The notes under the pieces: generated by a model
What the model was told of the DNA's origin: nothing
Seen by the model: only the letters and a program-made list of their open reading frames with translations
Database searches by the model: none
From: Methylomonas sp.
GTDB taxonomy: Bacteria; Pseudomonadota; Gammaproteobacteria; Methylococcales; Methylomonadaceae
Length of the DNA: 59,188 bases
NCBI GenBank assembly: GCA_002928965.1
Contig: PERU01000024.1
Coordinates: 1 to 59,188, forward strand
Direction of reading: 5' to 3'
In this document: positions 26,193-36,035 of the stretch, in pieces
Layout of the letters: each line of letters starts with the position of its first letter
Numbering within the stretch: the stretch's first letter is position 1
Position numbers and translations under genes: made by a program

Positions 26193-26735
26193 TCAGGGGG
26201 CTGACAGTAAGGATTCAATAGTCGAATCCAATTGTTCGGGTGTTACGCTACTTTCGTAGGCAGTGACGCTATTTCCGTCCTTTGCGATCAGATATTTGTA
26301 AAAATTCCACTTGGGTGACTTGCCTGTCGCTTTAATAAGACTTTGAAAAAACGGATTGGCTGACGCACCCTTGACCGAAGACTTATCCAGCACCGGAAAT
26401 GTCACGCCATAGTTCAGGTAACAGACTTTGGCGGTGTCTTCGGAATTATCGAATTCTTGAAAAAAATCGTTGGAAGGAAAACCCACTACTACCAGCCCGC
26501 GATCTTTGTACTTTTGATAAAGACTTTCCAAACCTTGAAACTGCGATGTATATCCGCAATTACTGGCAGTATTGACCGCAAGAACAACCTTACCCTTGAA
26601 TGCCGCGCAAAAATCGATAACTTCACTGGAACGTAATTTTTGGGCCTGATAATTCAAAATACCCGGACAGCTTTCAGCCCAAGCCGATGACGCCATGCTG
26701 AACAGTGCCACAGCACTGACTAATAAAGCTTTCAT
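26193..26735 (-). CDS. Exported glutathione peroxidase-like peroxidase
   Basis: A 180-residue thiol peroxidase with a signal peptide (cleavage after AWA, residue 20), so it is periplasmic, unlike most bacterial members. Peroxidatic Cys C60 lies in VNTASNCGYTSQF, with probable resolving Cys C105 in KVCYLNYGVTFP and W143/N144 in KWNFYKYL. The usual Gln of the catalytic tetrad (FPCNQF) is replaced by Asp here (GFPSNDFF, D90). It should reduce peroxides using thioredoxin-like thiols rather than glutathione. Adjacent to the DASH cryptochrome. Confidence 0.87.
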   Translation of the reverse strand: MKALLVSAVALFSMASSAWAESCPGILNYQAQKLRSSEVIDFCAAFKGKVVLAVNTASNCGYTSQFQGLESLYQKYKDRGLVVVGFPSNDFFQEFDNSEDTAKVCYLNYGVTFPVLDKSSVKGASANPFFQSLIKATGKSPKWNFYKYLIAKDGNSVTAYESSVTPEQLDSTIESLLSAP

Positions 26736-26856
26736 AATTCACCTAGCTAGATTGACTATAGAATTAATCATACCAAGGCGACCAAGATGTCAACTAAAAG
26801 ACTTGATTTTGCTTTGGGCTTTATCCATCAGCTTTCAAACGTCAATCTTATATCCC

Positions 26857-27936
26857 TTAATCACTGGAAACTGCTGGTTTGGGTATTACGATCCGGTCTC
26901 CTGCCTGTAAACCAGCAATGATTTTAATCCGACCACCCGGATAACGCTGGCCCACGCGCACAAAGCGCCGTAGGATTTGCCCGTCCTGCAGCAGCCAAAC
27001 CGCATCCAGTTGTCCGGCCTGTTGCAGATAGATCTCTGGGATCAATAACATCTGTTCTTCCCCTTGCGGAATCCGCAGGCGAGCAAACAGACCCGGAAAT
27101 AATCCCACTTGTCGTTCGGTGCGGGTTTTAATCAGCACACTGCGAGCGGATGGCTCGGCCGCCGGAACGATCTCGGCAATTGTGACCGGCAGCGATTGAT
27201 TCAGGCTGTCGATATGGGCCTGCAACACTTGCCCACTATGCAAGCCAACGGCGACTGATTCGCGGACATAGGCTTCGAAACACAGTGACGACGGATCATA
27301 GAGGCTCAACAGTCTTTTACCGGGCAAAGCAATATCGCCGGGTTCGGCGTAGCGATCTATCACCCGCGCGGCAAAGCTGGATGATATTCGACTGTAGTCC
27401 GCTACATTTTGGGTTTCATTCAGTGCTTGTCGGGCGCTGGCTATTTGCGCTTTCAGGCTGTCATAGTCCGCTTTGGCGCTTTCCAGGTCGGCCAGTGTGG
27501 CACTTTCTTTGTTGAAAAGATCTTGAGTTCTGTTGAAGTGGGTCCGGGCATTTTGCAAACGGGCATCGACGGCACTCAGATTACCCGCGGCTTGTGCGCT
27601 GCGGGCTTTCAGGCTTTGATCGTCCAGCGTAATCAATAACTGTCCAGGTTTGATGTGATCGCCCGATTTGACATGAATAGCCTGGATACGCGCCTGAATT
27701 TGCGCCGCTACCTCGGTGGTTTGTCCGGACTGCACAGTAGCGGTAACCTCTTCAAATAACGGGATGCTTTCCAGGGCCAAGGTCAACGCAGGGCCTGAAT
27801 ACGCAGCGCCGGCGTCACTAACGCCCGGCTGGATTTTTTGATCGAAGGCACCGGCCATCCACATAATCATCAGTAACAAAACCAACAGCGTGGCTACCGT
27901 CGTGACGAGGGTTTTATAGGACTGGGACAAAGTCAT
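26857..27936 (-). CDS. RND efflux periplasmic adaptor (HlyD/MFP family)
   Basis: A 359-residue protein. One N-terminal membrane anchor spans about 13-31, followed by the lipoyl-like motif (AQIQARIQAIHVKSGDHIKPGQLLITLDD) near 78-108, a coiled-coil hairpin (about 110-190) and beta-barrel domains. It links the inner-membrane pump to an outer-membrane channel. It is encoded downstream of the RND permease and overlaps it by 4 bases, so the two are translationally coupled. No TolC-like gene follows, so the outer-membrane partner must be encoded elsewhere. Confidence 0.9.
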   Translation of the reverse strand: MTLSQSYKTLVTTVATLLVLLLMIMWMAGAFDQKIQPGVSDAGAAYSGPALTLALESIPLFEEVTATVQSGQTTEVAAQIQARIQAIHVKSGDHIKPGQLLITLDDQSLKARSAQAAGNLSAVDARLQNARTHFNRTQDLFNKESATLADLESAKADYDSLKAQIASARQALNETQNVADYSRISSSFAARVIDRYAEPGDIALPGKRLLSLYDPSSLCFEAYVRESVAVGLHSGQVLQAHIDSLNQSLPVTIAEIVPAAEPSARSVLIKTRTERQVGLFPGLFARLRIPQGEEQMLLIPEIYLQQAGQLDAVWLLQDGQILRRFVRVGQRYPGGRIKIIAGLQAGDRIVIPKPAVSSD

Positions 27937-30900
27937 GACTCCGAGTCTGAGTAAATGAGGTAGTAAACCGCCGGTATTGCGAACAGGGTGAACAGGGTCG
28001 AACCGATGATGCCAAAAATGATGGCTATGGCCAAACCGCTAAAGACCGGATCCAGCACAATGACGATATTACCTAACAAGGTAGTGCCAGCTGTCAGCAA
28101 TACGGGCCGCATTCTGACCGTGCCGGCTTGCAGCAGGGCAGCGCGCAACGCCATGCCTTGACTTCTGGCCTGAGTGATAAATTCAACCAGAATCAACGAG
28201 TTTCTGACCACGATACCGGCCAGGGCGATCATGCCGATCATGGCGGTGGCAGTAAACAATACCGGGTCGGGGCTGCCGTTGATCATCCGTTCGCCAAACT
28301 GATTCAACAGCCAGAAACCCGGCATGATGCCGATTACGGTCAACGGTATCGCCGACATGATGATCAAGGACAAGGTGGTCGATGCGGTTTGCAGGCGCAG
28401 CACGAAAAAAATTCCTACCAATGCAAAGGCAAAGGCCAAACCCATATCCCGAAACACTTCCACGGTGACCTTCCATTCGCCCTCACCGCCCCAATTTAAG
28501 GTCACTCCCTCTGGCAATTGCCAGGGAATACCGCCACCAGAGTTGAAGAAAGTGCGTTGCGCCCAATCCGGCGCGGTGTCGTTTGAGCCATTCAAATCAG
28601 CCGAGACATCGGCGATGACTTCCGCCGGCGTACGTCCTTCCAATTCCGCCATCACGTACACCACCGGTTTCAAATCCTTGTGGTAGATGGCTTGGTCGGC
28701 CGTGGATTCGACAAACTGGCCAAGCTCGGCCAAGGCGATCATAGTCGGCCCGGTTGCACCTTGTGCCTTGAGCGGCAATTCGCCGAAAGCCTGTTGGCTG
28801 TCGCGAGCGGACGCGGGCAAACGCACCTGAATCGGCGCCGGGTGGATTTCCCGTTCCAGGTTGAAATAAGCGGCAGTCGCACCCTGGTTGGCCAGACTCA
28901 GGGTCTGCGCAATGGTCTGCGTGGCAATGCCGGATAACGCCGCCTTTTCCTTATCAGTGACAAAACGCCAGCGGGTTTGGGCCGATTCCACGCTGGAATC
29001 GATATCCACCACAAAAGGTTCTTGCGCTAGGCGCTGCATGACCACCTCAGCGGCTTGTCTTTGTTGTGCATAGCCGGTCAACGTATCGCCGTAAAGCTCC
29101 GCAACCAAGGTGCTGATCACCGGCGGACCGGGCGGCACTTCGACCACTTTGATGGAAACGCCGCCGGTATTCAACGGTGCCAACAATGCCCGCAGCCGCA
29201 TCAGAATGGGGTGCGATTGATGTTCACGCCGCTGTTTGGCTGCCAGCGTCAAGCGAATATCGGCCATATTTGGCGCCAGCCGGTAATCGTATTGCCGCAC
29301 CAAGCCATTGAAGTCGATCGGCGATGGCACGCCGACATAAGCCGCTTGCGCGGCAATTTCCGGCAGTTGGGCGGCTATAGCGGCAGCCTGCCTTGTCACG
29401 GCGGCGGTTTGTTCCAGGCTGGCCTGTTCCGGCATATCGATGATGATCTGCATTTCGTCTTTATTATCGAACGGCAACAGTTTCAGCGGCACCATCCGCA
29501 ACACCGGCAACAGGGCGGTGATTACGAACAGCACCAGCATCAACACAATCAAGTACCAAGCCGCCTTACGACTGGCAATGCAGGGTGCGACCATGCGTTC
29601 ATATAGACTAGGCGCCGCATCGGCAATCACCTCTTCTTCGGCGGGCTTGAGGGCTTTACTGGCCAGCCAGGGCGTGACGATAAAGGCGACGACGGTGGAT
29701 AACATCACCGCCACCGGCACGTTAAACGCCATCGGCGCCATGTAAGGCCCCATCATGCCGGTAATGAAAGCCAAAGGGATAAAAGCCAGAATGATGGTCA
29801 GGGTCGACATCAGTAACGCCGGACGAATTTCCGCCATCGCGTCGACAATACGTTGCTGCAGGTTGCCGCTCCCCAAGCGCATGAAACGTTCGATATTGTC
29901 GATACCGGTAATCGGATCGTCGACCAATAAACCCAGGGCCAGAATCAGCGCAAACAGGGTAACCCGGTTGATGGTGTAGCCAAATGCCATGTCCAACATC
30001 AGCGTCGCGCCATAGCAAATCGGTATCGCCAAGCCTACCACCAACGCCGGCCGCCAGCCCAAAAAAATCCCGATGAACAACACCACGGTGGCAATGGCAA
30101 ACCCCAAACTGCTGACCAGATTGTTTACCTTGTCGTTAGCCGTTTGACCGTAATCGCGCAGCACCTCGATATGCACTTCCGGTGGCAATAAGGTTTCGGA
30201 AAGTTCGTGCAGTTTTTGATGGATATTGTCAGCCAGGGTCACGGCGTTGGCGCCACGCTTTTTGGCGATGGCCAGGGTGACCAACGGATAGTCGTCCTTA
30301 AATTGAGTAGCCAGGGGATGGGCCGCTGCAAAACTCAGCCAGTTGTAATGATCCGCCTCGGCCGGACCGTCCTGGATGTCGGCAATATCGGCTAAATACA
30401 CTGGCACACCATTCACCTGATTAACCACCAGTTTGCGCAGTTGTTCGCTACTGGACAGGAAATCGCCGGCCTCCAGTTGTATGGTGGAATTGTTCGCCGC
30501 GACGATGCCGGCATTCAGCAACTGATTGGCCGCTTGAATTGCCGCCACCACTTCAAGGGCAGTGGTCTGCCGCGCCATCAGGCTAGGCGGCTTCAGCAAC
30601 ACCTGCAGAGTGCGCAAGCGGCCGCCAATGACGTTGATCTGATTGGTGTCCTTGATCTGCTGCAATTCGACGGTGAGTTCGTCGGCAAAGCGCCGCAGTT
30701 CGTAGTCGCCGTACAAATTCGGCTGACTGCTCCATAAGCCCGCGACCACGATCGGCACATCGTCCACTTCCACCGGCTTGACCAACCAGTTTGCCACCAC
30801 GGCCGGAATCTTGTCCTGATTGGAATACAGCTTGCTGTAGACGTTAAGCAGCGAATCTTCGCGGTCTTCGCCGACAAAAAAACGCAAGGTGACAATGGTT

Positions 30901-31199
30901 TGTCCGTTGCTGGTGCGGGAATAGACGTTCTCCACGCCGCTGATCTGGGTTAACAGTTTTTCCAGCGGTTGCGTCACCTGATGTTCGATTTGCGTGGCCG
31001 ACAAGCCGGGGGCCGATACCAGCACATTCGCCATCGGCACCACAATCTGCGGTTCTTCTTCGCGCGGGGTAAAAATCAACGCCAGCACGCCCAGCGAAAT
31101 CGACAGGATAAACACAAACAAGGGTAAACCGCCTCGCAGCGAATAGCTGACCAAACGGTCTAACAGATGAGGTGCGGATAATTCGGGCAAATTTGTCAA
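27933..31199 (-). CDS. RND-family efflux pump permease
   Basis: A 1088-residue inner-membrane pump with 12 expected membrane segments in two repeats of a periplasmic loop. The fourth-helix proton relay pair is visible as Asp-Asp in ALGLLVDDPITGIDNIERF, then MSTLTIILAFIPLAFITGMMG. The N-terminal half has TPREEEPQIVVPMANVLVSAPGLSATQIE, typical of the metal/drug-type RND branch. Drugs or metals are possible substrates; neither is shown. The adaptor follows with a 4-base overlap. The 5' end is followed upstream by about 240 bases with no gene. Confidence 0.9.
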   Translation of the reverse strand: MTNLPELSAPHLLDRLVSYSLRGGLPLFVFILSISLGVLALIFTPREEEPQIVVPMANVLVSAPGLSATQIEHQVTQPLEKLLTQISGVENVYSRTSNGQTIVTLRFFVGEDREDSLLNVYSKLYSNQDKIPAVVANWLVKPVEVDDVPIVVAGLWSSQPNLYGDYELRRFADELTVELQQIKDTNQINVIGGRLRTLQVLLKPPSLMARQTTALEVVAAIQAANQLLNAGIVAANNSTIQLEAGDFLSSSEQLRKLVVNQVNGVPVYLADIADIQDGPAEADHYNWLSFAAAHPLATQFKDDYPLVTLAIAKKRGANAVTLADNIHQKLHELSETLLPPEVHIEVLRDYGQTANDKVNNLVSSLGFAIATVVLFIGIFLGWRPALVVGLAIPICYGATLMLDMAFGYTINRVTLFALILALGLLVDDPITGIDNIERFMRLGSGNLQQRIVDAMAEIRPALLMSTLTIILAFIPLAFITGMMGPYMAPMAFNVPVAVMLSTVVAFIVTPWLASKALKPAEEEVIADAAPSLYERMVAPCIASRKAAWYLIVLMLVLFVITALLPVLRMVPLKLLPFDNKDEMQIIIDMPEQASLEQTAAVTRQAAAIAAQLPEIAAQAAYVGVPSPIDFNGLVRQYDYRLAPNMADIRLTLAAKQRREHQSHPILMRLRALLAPLNTGGVSIKVVEVPPGPPVISTLVAELYGDTLTGYAQQRQAAEVVMQRLAQEPFVVDIDSSVESAQTRWRFVTDKEKAALSGIATQTIAQTLSLANQGATAAYFNLEREIHPAPIQVRLPASARDSQQAFGELPLKAQGATGPTMIALAELGQFVESTADQAIYHKDLKPVVYVMAELEGRTPAEVIADVSADLNGSNDTAPDWAQRTFFNSGGGIPWQLPEGVTLNWGGEGEWKVTVEVFRDMGLAFAFALVGIFFVLRLQTASTTLSLIIMSAIPLTVIGIMPGFWLLNQFGERMINGSPDPVLFTATAMIGMIALAGIVVRNSLILVEFITQARSQGMALRAALLQAGTVRMRPVLLTAGTTLLGNIVIVLDPVFSGLAIAIIFGIIGSTLFTLFAIPAVYYLIYSDSES

Positions 31200-31436
31200 G
31201 GTCAGAATAAATTATTGATTCCTAATATTCCATCTTCGCATAGCCTATTCGGTTTTTCAATTCAACACTAACCAAGTTGCCCAGAGTTGCTCCTGATACA
31301 AAACCGCTTGAAAAGCATTGCCAACATGTTCTGATTGCAACTTGCGGACATGACTTCAATAACTGATTTCTAAGCCACTATATCTATTGATTGGGTAGTG
31401 CAGGGATAGATTCTCATGGGCAGGAGTTTTCTTGTT

Positions 31437-32549
31437 TCAATGGAACAGAAACAAAAGATTCACCATACCCCAGGCCACACCGCCAGCAGCCGGAATCGTT
31501 AAAATCCAGGCCCATATAATGCGTTCTATGACAGTCAATTTCAGGGTACGCGGATTTTTGGCAAAACCCACACCCATGATCGCGGTGGATATGCTATGTG
31601 TGGTTGATACCGGCATGCCGAAATGGGCAGCGATGAGCAAAATGGTTGCGGAACTGGTTTCTGCAGCAAACCCATTGATAGGGTGCAGTTTGACCATTTT
31701 ATGACCCAGTGTCTTGATAATACGCCATCCGCCTACGGAAGTACCCAGCGCCATGACCAACGCGCAGGTGAATACCACCCAGGTATCAATATCCTTTTCG
31801 CCGCCATCTGGCTTTAGAAATTCCGCCCACGCAGGCAGATGATCCAGCGTTCCGGCAGCGTTCGCAGTAAAAATGGCCAATGCAATGATGCCCATGGTTT
31901 TTTGGGCATCATTGCTGCCATGCGCAAATCCCATGTAACCGGCTGAGACTAGCTGAGCTTTTCCAAACAGGACATTAATCCATTTTGGGCGCGCCATTCT
32001 GGCCAAAAGACCGCCCGCAGAATTCATGCTACTGATAACAGCCATCAATACTCCCATGATGAATACACCAAAAGCAAAGCCTGCGATTGGCGAACTGATC
32101 ATGGGAATGACGACTTTCCAGAGCAAGCCTTTGTTTTGTGTCCAATCCACTGCAACTTTTGACCATATCAGCACTTCAGGATTATTGTGTCCCGCAGCCA
32201 ATGCAGCTCCGCATAAGCCCCCAATCAGAGCATGACTGGAGGACGAAGGCAAACCGACCGCCCAAGTGACCAGGTTCCAGAAAATGGCGCCGCTTAACGC
32301 GCAAATCAGCACTTCAGAAGTGATATTCACCATATTGGTGTCAACCAACCCGGAAGCGATGGTTTTAGCCACTGCAGTGCCGGACAAAGCCCCAACCAGA
32401 TTGGTTACAGCTGCCAGAATAACTGCCTGGGTCGGTGTCAATACTTTGGTTGCAACCACCGTAGCAATGGAATTGGCGGTATCGTGAAAGCCGTTGACAA
32501 ATTCAAAGATCAAAGCCACCAAAATGACAAGCAAAAGCAATGTCAGCAT
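31437..32549 (-). CDS. pit: PiT-family inorganic phosphate transporter
   Basis: A 370-residue inner-membrane protein. GFHDTANSIATVVATKVL near the N-terminus and GSNDAQKTMGIIAL in the second half are the paired PiT signatures. It carries metal-phosphate or H+/Na+-coupled phosphate. It is encoded 9 bases downstream of a PhoU-like gene, the usual partner arrangement. Polyphosphate kinase lies 5 kb away on the other strand. Confidence 0.92.
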   Translation of the reverse strand: MLTLLLLVILVALIFEFVNGFHDTANSIATVVATKVLTPTQAVILAAVTNLVGALSGTAVAKTIASGLVDTNMVNITSEVLICALSGAIFWNLVTWAVGLPSSSSHALIGGLCGAALAAGHNNPEVLIWSKVAVDWTQNKGLLWKVVIPMISSPIAGFAFGVFIMGVLMAVISSMNSAGGLLARMARPKWINVLFGKAQLVSAGYMGFAHGSNDAQKTMGIIALAIFTANAAGTLDHLPAWAEFLKPDGGEKDIDTWVVFTCALVMALGTSVGGWRIIKTLGHKMVKLHPINGFAAETSSATILLIAAHFGMPVSTTHSISTAIMGVGFAKNPRTLKLTVIERIIWAWILTIPAAGGVAWGMVNLLFLFH

Positions 32550-32558
32550 AAAAACCTG

Positions 32559-33188
32559 TTATGAATTTTTTAAGACAATGTGGTAAACGACGTTACCGGC
32601 ATTACGGCAACGATCGATGGCTTTTTCGAGAATTTCAAACAAATCTCTTTTCACCAAATAGCGAATGGGATCGGTTTCATTCGCATAGACATCCCGGTAC
32701 AACTCCAATATCTGGCGATCGGCTTCGGCTTCGATAAACTGTAACTGATCATTGAGTTTTTTAATGTTGTCCAGATCCATGCCATGACGCAATTGTTTAA
32801 CCATTTGCTCCAACACCTGACATGCCTGTTCGAGCATATTGGCACGACTGATGAAATCTACATCACCCAGACGAACGGAAACCAAGTTATAGCGCTCAGC
32901 AAATTTTTCTACTACTTTGGGGATTTTGTATAAAGCCCCATTCAATGCCTCAATATCTTCGCGATCCAGGACAGTCACAAACGTATTGACCAACTGTTCG
33001 CTAATTTGGGCGAATAACTCTTTTTCACGGCGGCGGGCATGAATAAATTTTTCCAGTGACTGTTCGGTCGAAGGTGTACTCAGAAGCTCAATCAAAGCCC
33101 TGGCCGACGCGCTGGCCGACTCTGCACTGGCTTCAAGCAAGCCGTAAAATTTATCACCTTTGCCGAAGATGGTTTGCAATGAGAACAT
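32559..33188 (-). CDS. PhoU-like Pit accessory protein (DUF47, TIGR00153)
   Basis: A 209-residue all-helical protein (MFSLQTIFGKGDKFYGLLEASAES start, EADRQILELYRDVYANETDPIRYLVKRDLFEILEKAIDRCRN end), matching the DUF47/TIGR00153 family that accompanies pit genes and is thought to modulate them. It lies directly upstream of pit on the same strand and should be co-transcribed. Length is normal for the family (about 215). Confidence 0.92.
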   Translation of the reverse strand: MFSLQTIFGKGDKFYGLLEASAESASASARALIELLSTPSTEQSLEKFIHARRREKELFAQISEQLVNTFVTVLDREDIEALNGALYKIPKVVEKFAERYNLVSVRLGDVDFISRANMLEQACQVLEQMVKQLRHGMDLDNIKKLNDQLQFIEAEADRQILELYRDVYANETDPIRYLVKRDLFEILEKAIDRCRNAGNVVYHIVLKNS

Positions 33189-33357
33189 CGTGTTTCCTTA
33201 GTTATGAGCCTTAAACCAATTTTCAATAAGGTTAATTATCGCATAATCGAGCCTTTAAACTCGTTTAACAACCGGCACGACATTGAGGTAATGCCGATTA
33301 AAGCCGTATGGCTTACTATTTTTATTCAAAAACCACCCTAAACAGGCGTCTAAACCT

Positions 33358-34161
33358 TTAAGAAAAGCGCCGTGCATCTTTAGGTAATTTCTGGAAAATA
33401 GGATGATTTTTAATCCCATACCACTCCGGATAAAACACCCCACCCAGATGTAAGCCATGCGGCGGCGCAGTCACGCTTGCCTGGGAGCGGTCTTTTATTT
33501 CCAACAACGCCAAGGTCCAATCGACCGGTTGTTTACCCATGCCAATCGTCATCAACACCCCGGCAATATTTCGAACCATGTGGTGCAGAAAAGCGTTGGC
33601 GCCAATATCGATAATGACGCGATCTTCTTGCCGATACACATCGATAAAATGCATAAAGCGGTTGGGGCTTTGCGACTGACAGCCTTGAGCGCGGAATGAC
33701 GAAAAATCGTGCTCACCGATTAAATGTTGCGCGGCCTGATGCATTTTTTCAGCATCCAGGGGTTGATAACACCAGGTTGCCTGGGTACGGAGCAAAGCCG
33801 ACTTCATAGGCCGATTTAAAATCACGTACCGGTAAAATCGGGCAATCGCACTGTAGCGGGCGTGAAAATCACCAATCGCCGACCTAACCCAAGTAATACG
33901 CATATCGTCGGGTAATTGGCTGTTGCCACCCATCAACCAGGCATGCAGCTCGCGCTCGACTTGGCAATCAAAATGCACCACCTGTTCCAAAGCATGCACA
34001 CCTGCATCGGTGCGACCAGCGCAGTGCACAATTATGGGTTGGGTAGCGATTTTACTTAAAGCAGTTTGAAGCGCCAGCTGTAAAGTAGGCTTGCCCGTTT
34101 GCCATTGCCAGCCGGCATATTGACTGCCATCGTATTCAACACCCAACACAATACGCGGCAT
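33358..34161 (-). CDS. truA: tRNA pseudouridine(38-40) synthase TruA
   Basis: A 267-residue enzyme converting uridines 38-40 of the tRNA anticodon arm to pseudouridine. Catalytic Asp D52 is in the CAGRTDAGVHA motif; LDAEKMHQAAQHLIGEHDFSSF and the C-terminal EIKDRSQASVTAPPHGLHL are characteristic. Last gene of the rlmD/L,D-transpeptidase/truA operon, two bases after the preceding gene. Length is typical. Confidence 0.95.
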   Translation of the reverse strand: MPRIVLGVEYDGSQYAGWQWQTGKPTLQLALQTALSKIATQPIIVHCAGRTDAGVHALEQVVHFDCQVERELHAWLMGGNSQLPDDMRITWVRSAIGDFHARYSAIARFYRYVILNRPMKSALLRTQATWCYQPLDAEKMHQAAQHLIGEHDFSSFRAQGCQSQSPNRFMHFIDVYRQEDRVIIDIGANAFLHHMVRNIAGVLMTIGMGKQPVDWTLALLEIKDRSQASVTAPPHGLHLGGVFYPEWYGIKNHPIFQKLPKDARRFS

Positions 34162-34163
34162 AG

Positions 34164-34649
34164 TTATTCGCTGTGAATTAAAACCCGGCAGCCGACAGGA
34201 ATCGCCTCGAACAATTCGATTACATCGGCATTCAGCATACGGATACAGCCATGTGAAGCAGGAATGGCTTGCATCAAGTTGTCAGGACAACCATGAATGT
34301 AAATATAGCGCCAAGTACTATCGACATTACCGTAGCGATTATGACCCGGCTCCAAACCACCCAGCCAGAGAATACGACTTAAAATCCAATCTCGCTGCGG
34401 ATGGGCGACTGCCAATTGCGGGGTGTAAATTTCTCCTGTGGGCCGCCTTCCAACAAACACGCTATTGATTGGGGCATTGGCGCCGATTTTGGCACGGACG
34501 CGATGCCAGCCGGTTGGGGTGCACTCACTGCCTTTCAGTTGACCCGGACCATTTTTAGCGGTGGACACTGGATAACGCCGTAATTCACAGCCATTTTCAA
34601 GCACCCGCAGTTGCTGAACAGAGATGTCAATATCCAGCTGAACGGTCAT
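34164..34649 (-). CDS. L,D-transpeptidase (YkuD domain)
   Basis: A 161-residue YkuD-domain protein. Catalytic Cys C135 sits in ASHGCIRML (residues 131-139) and H119 in IYIHGCPDN. It would cross-link peptidoglycan or attach proteins to it, but there is no signal peptide or lipobox, so an unusual export route or a cytoplasmic hydrolase role is possible. The start overlaps the end of rlmD by 4 bases, and truA follows, so it belongs to that operon. Start chosen by the overlap. Confidence 0.85.
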   Translation of the reverse strand: MTVQLDIDISVQQLRVLENGCELRRYPVSTAKNGPGQLKGSECTPTGWHRVRAKIGANAPINSVFVGRRPTGEIYTPQLAVAHPQRDWILSRILWLGGLEPGHNRYGNVDSTWRYIYIHGCPDNLMQAIPASHGCIRMLNADVIELFEAIPVGCRVLIHSE

Positions 34650-35971
34650 TTTTTAACAAATAAGGCTATCGATTCAACGTGGGCCGTCTGTGGAAACATA
34701 TCCATCACACCGGCCTTGACCAGTATATAGCCCAACTCATTCACCAAAATTCCGGCATCGCGAGCCAAGGTAGATGGATTGCAGGAGACATAGACAATCC
34801 GCTCCGGCTGCCAATGCTTAAAGTTATGCAGCACTTCCGATGCACCGGCTCGGGACGGGTCCAATAAAATCTTGTTGAATTTTTGTTTGCACCAAACTGC
34901 GTCTTTCAGGTCCTTGCTTAAATCCGCGACATGGAATTCCACATTCTGCAGATTATTCAGGCGGGCATTGTCACGGGCGTGCTTCACCAGTGGCAAATCG
35001 CCTTCCACTCCGACCACATGCCCGGCAAGGGTTGCCAACGGCAAGGTGAAATTGCCCAAGCCGCAGAACAAATCCAGCACTCTGTCGTCACGGGTCAATG
35101 CCAATGCATCCAGCGCACGGCTGACCATTTTTTGATTAATATCGTAATTGACCTGCGTGAACATAGCCGGTCTAAAATTGAAGCGCACACCCTGCTCTGG
35201 CAAGGCATAACTGGGAATGACATCCGGCTCGCCATCCAGCGGTACGATGGTATCGGGTCCTTTGGGTTGCAGGCAGATGCTGATGTGGTGTAGATGTGCA
35301 AAATCGCGCATGCGCTGTTTGTCGACATCCGTCGGCGGTTCCAGCACTCGAAACGCCAGCACCACGTCTGCGTCGCCAATTGCCACTTCGATTTGCGGGA
35401 TTTTGTCTTTAATACTCAATCCGGCAATCATGTCACCCAGTGCCAGCAGATTTTCGCCGACCAAAGGATGCATCACTTTGCAGCTATCGAGTTCTGCTAA
35501 AAACGGATTACGTCGTTCCCGAAACCCGACCAGCACTCTGCCCTTTTTTGCCACATATTTGACACCCATGCGGGCTTTGCGGCGATAACCCCAATGCGGT
35601 CCGGTTAATGCATCCCAAATGAGGGGAATCTCCACTTTGCCGATTCTGCGGAATTGCTCCTGTAACAAAGCTTCTTTGAAATGAATCTGTTCGGCATCAT
35701 CGACATGCTGAAAGCTGCAACCGCCGCACACCCCATAATGCGGACAAGCCGGATCAACCCGATGTTCGGAACGGCTTAAAACGTTGACCACCTTGCCTTC
35801 CGCAAAATCTTTACGGCTATCGGTATAGACAAACTCAAGGGTTTCGCCGGGTAAGGCTTCGTCGACAAACACAACTTTGCCATTGACATGCGTTACGCCA
35901 CGGCCATCATGAGATAAGGATTCGATGGTGACAGTGACGGGATCAAGTGGAAGTTTTTTCTTATGGGCCAT
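34646..35971 (-). CDS. rlmD: 23S rRNA m5U1939 methyltransferase RlmD
   Basis: A 441-residue enzyme that methylates U1939 of 23S rRNA. It has an N-terminal TRAM domain (1-65), a 4Fe-4S site with Cys in CPHYGVCGGCSFQH plus a fourth in ELDSCKVMHP, the SAM-binding domain (DRVLDLFCGLGNFTL), DPSRAGA and the catalytic Cys in YVSCNPSTLARD. Length matches E. coli RlmD (433). It is the first gene of the operon. Confidence 0.95.
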   Translation of the reverse strand: MAHKKKLPLDPVTVTIESLSHDGRGVTHVNGKVVFVDEALPGETLEFVYTDSRKDFAEGKVVNVLSRSEHRVDPACPHYGVCGGCSFQHVDDAEQIHFKEALLQEQFRRIGKVEIPLIWDALTGPHWGYRRKARMGVKYVAKKGRVLVGFRERRNPFLAELDSCKVMHPLVGENLLALGDMIAGLSIKDKIPQIEVAIGDADVVLAFRVLEPPTDVDKQRMRDFAHLHHISICLQPKGPDTIVPLDGEPDVIPSYALPEQGVRFNFRPAMFTQVNYDINQKMVSRALDALALTRDDRVLDLFCGLGNFTLPLATLAGHVVGVEGDLPLVKHARDNARLNNLQNVEFHVADLSKDLKDAVWCKQKFNKILLDPSRAGASEVLHNFKHWQPERIVYVSCNPSTLARDAGILVNELGYILVKAGVMDMFPQTAHVESIALFVKK

Positions 35972-36035
35972 AGATAAAGAATTACTGTCGGGTTAAAACC
36001 TAACCCAAGCGTCAAAAATAAGAGTTGATAGGGAA

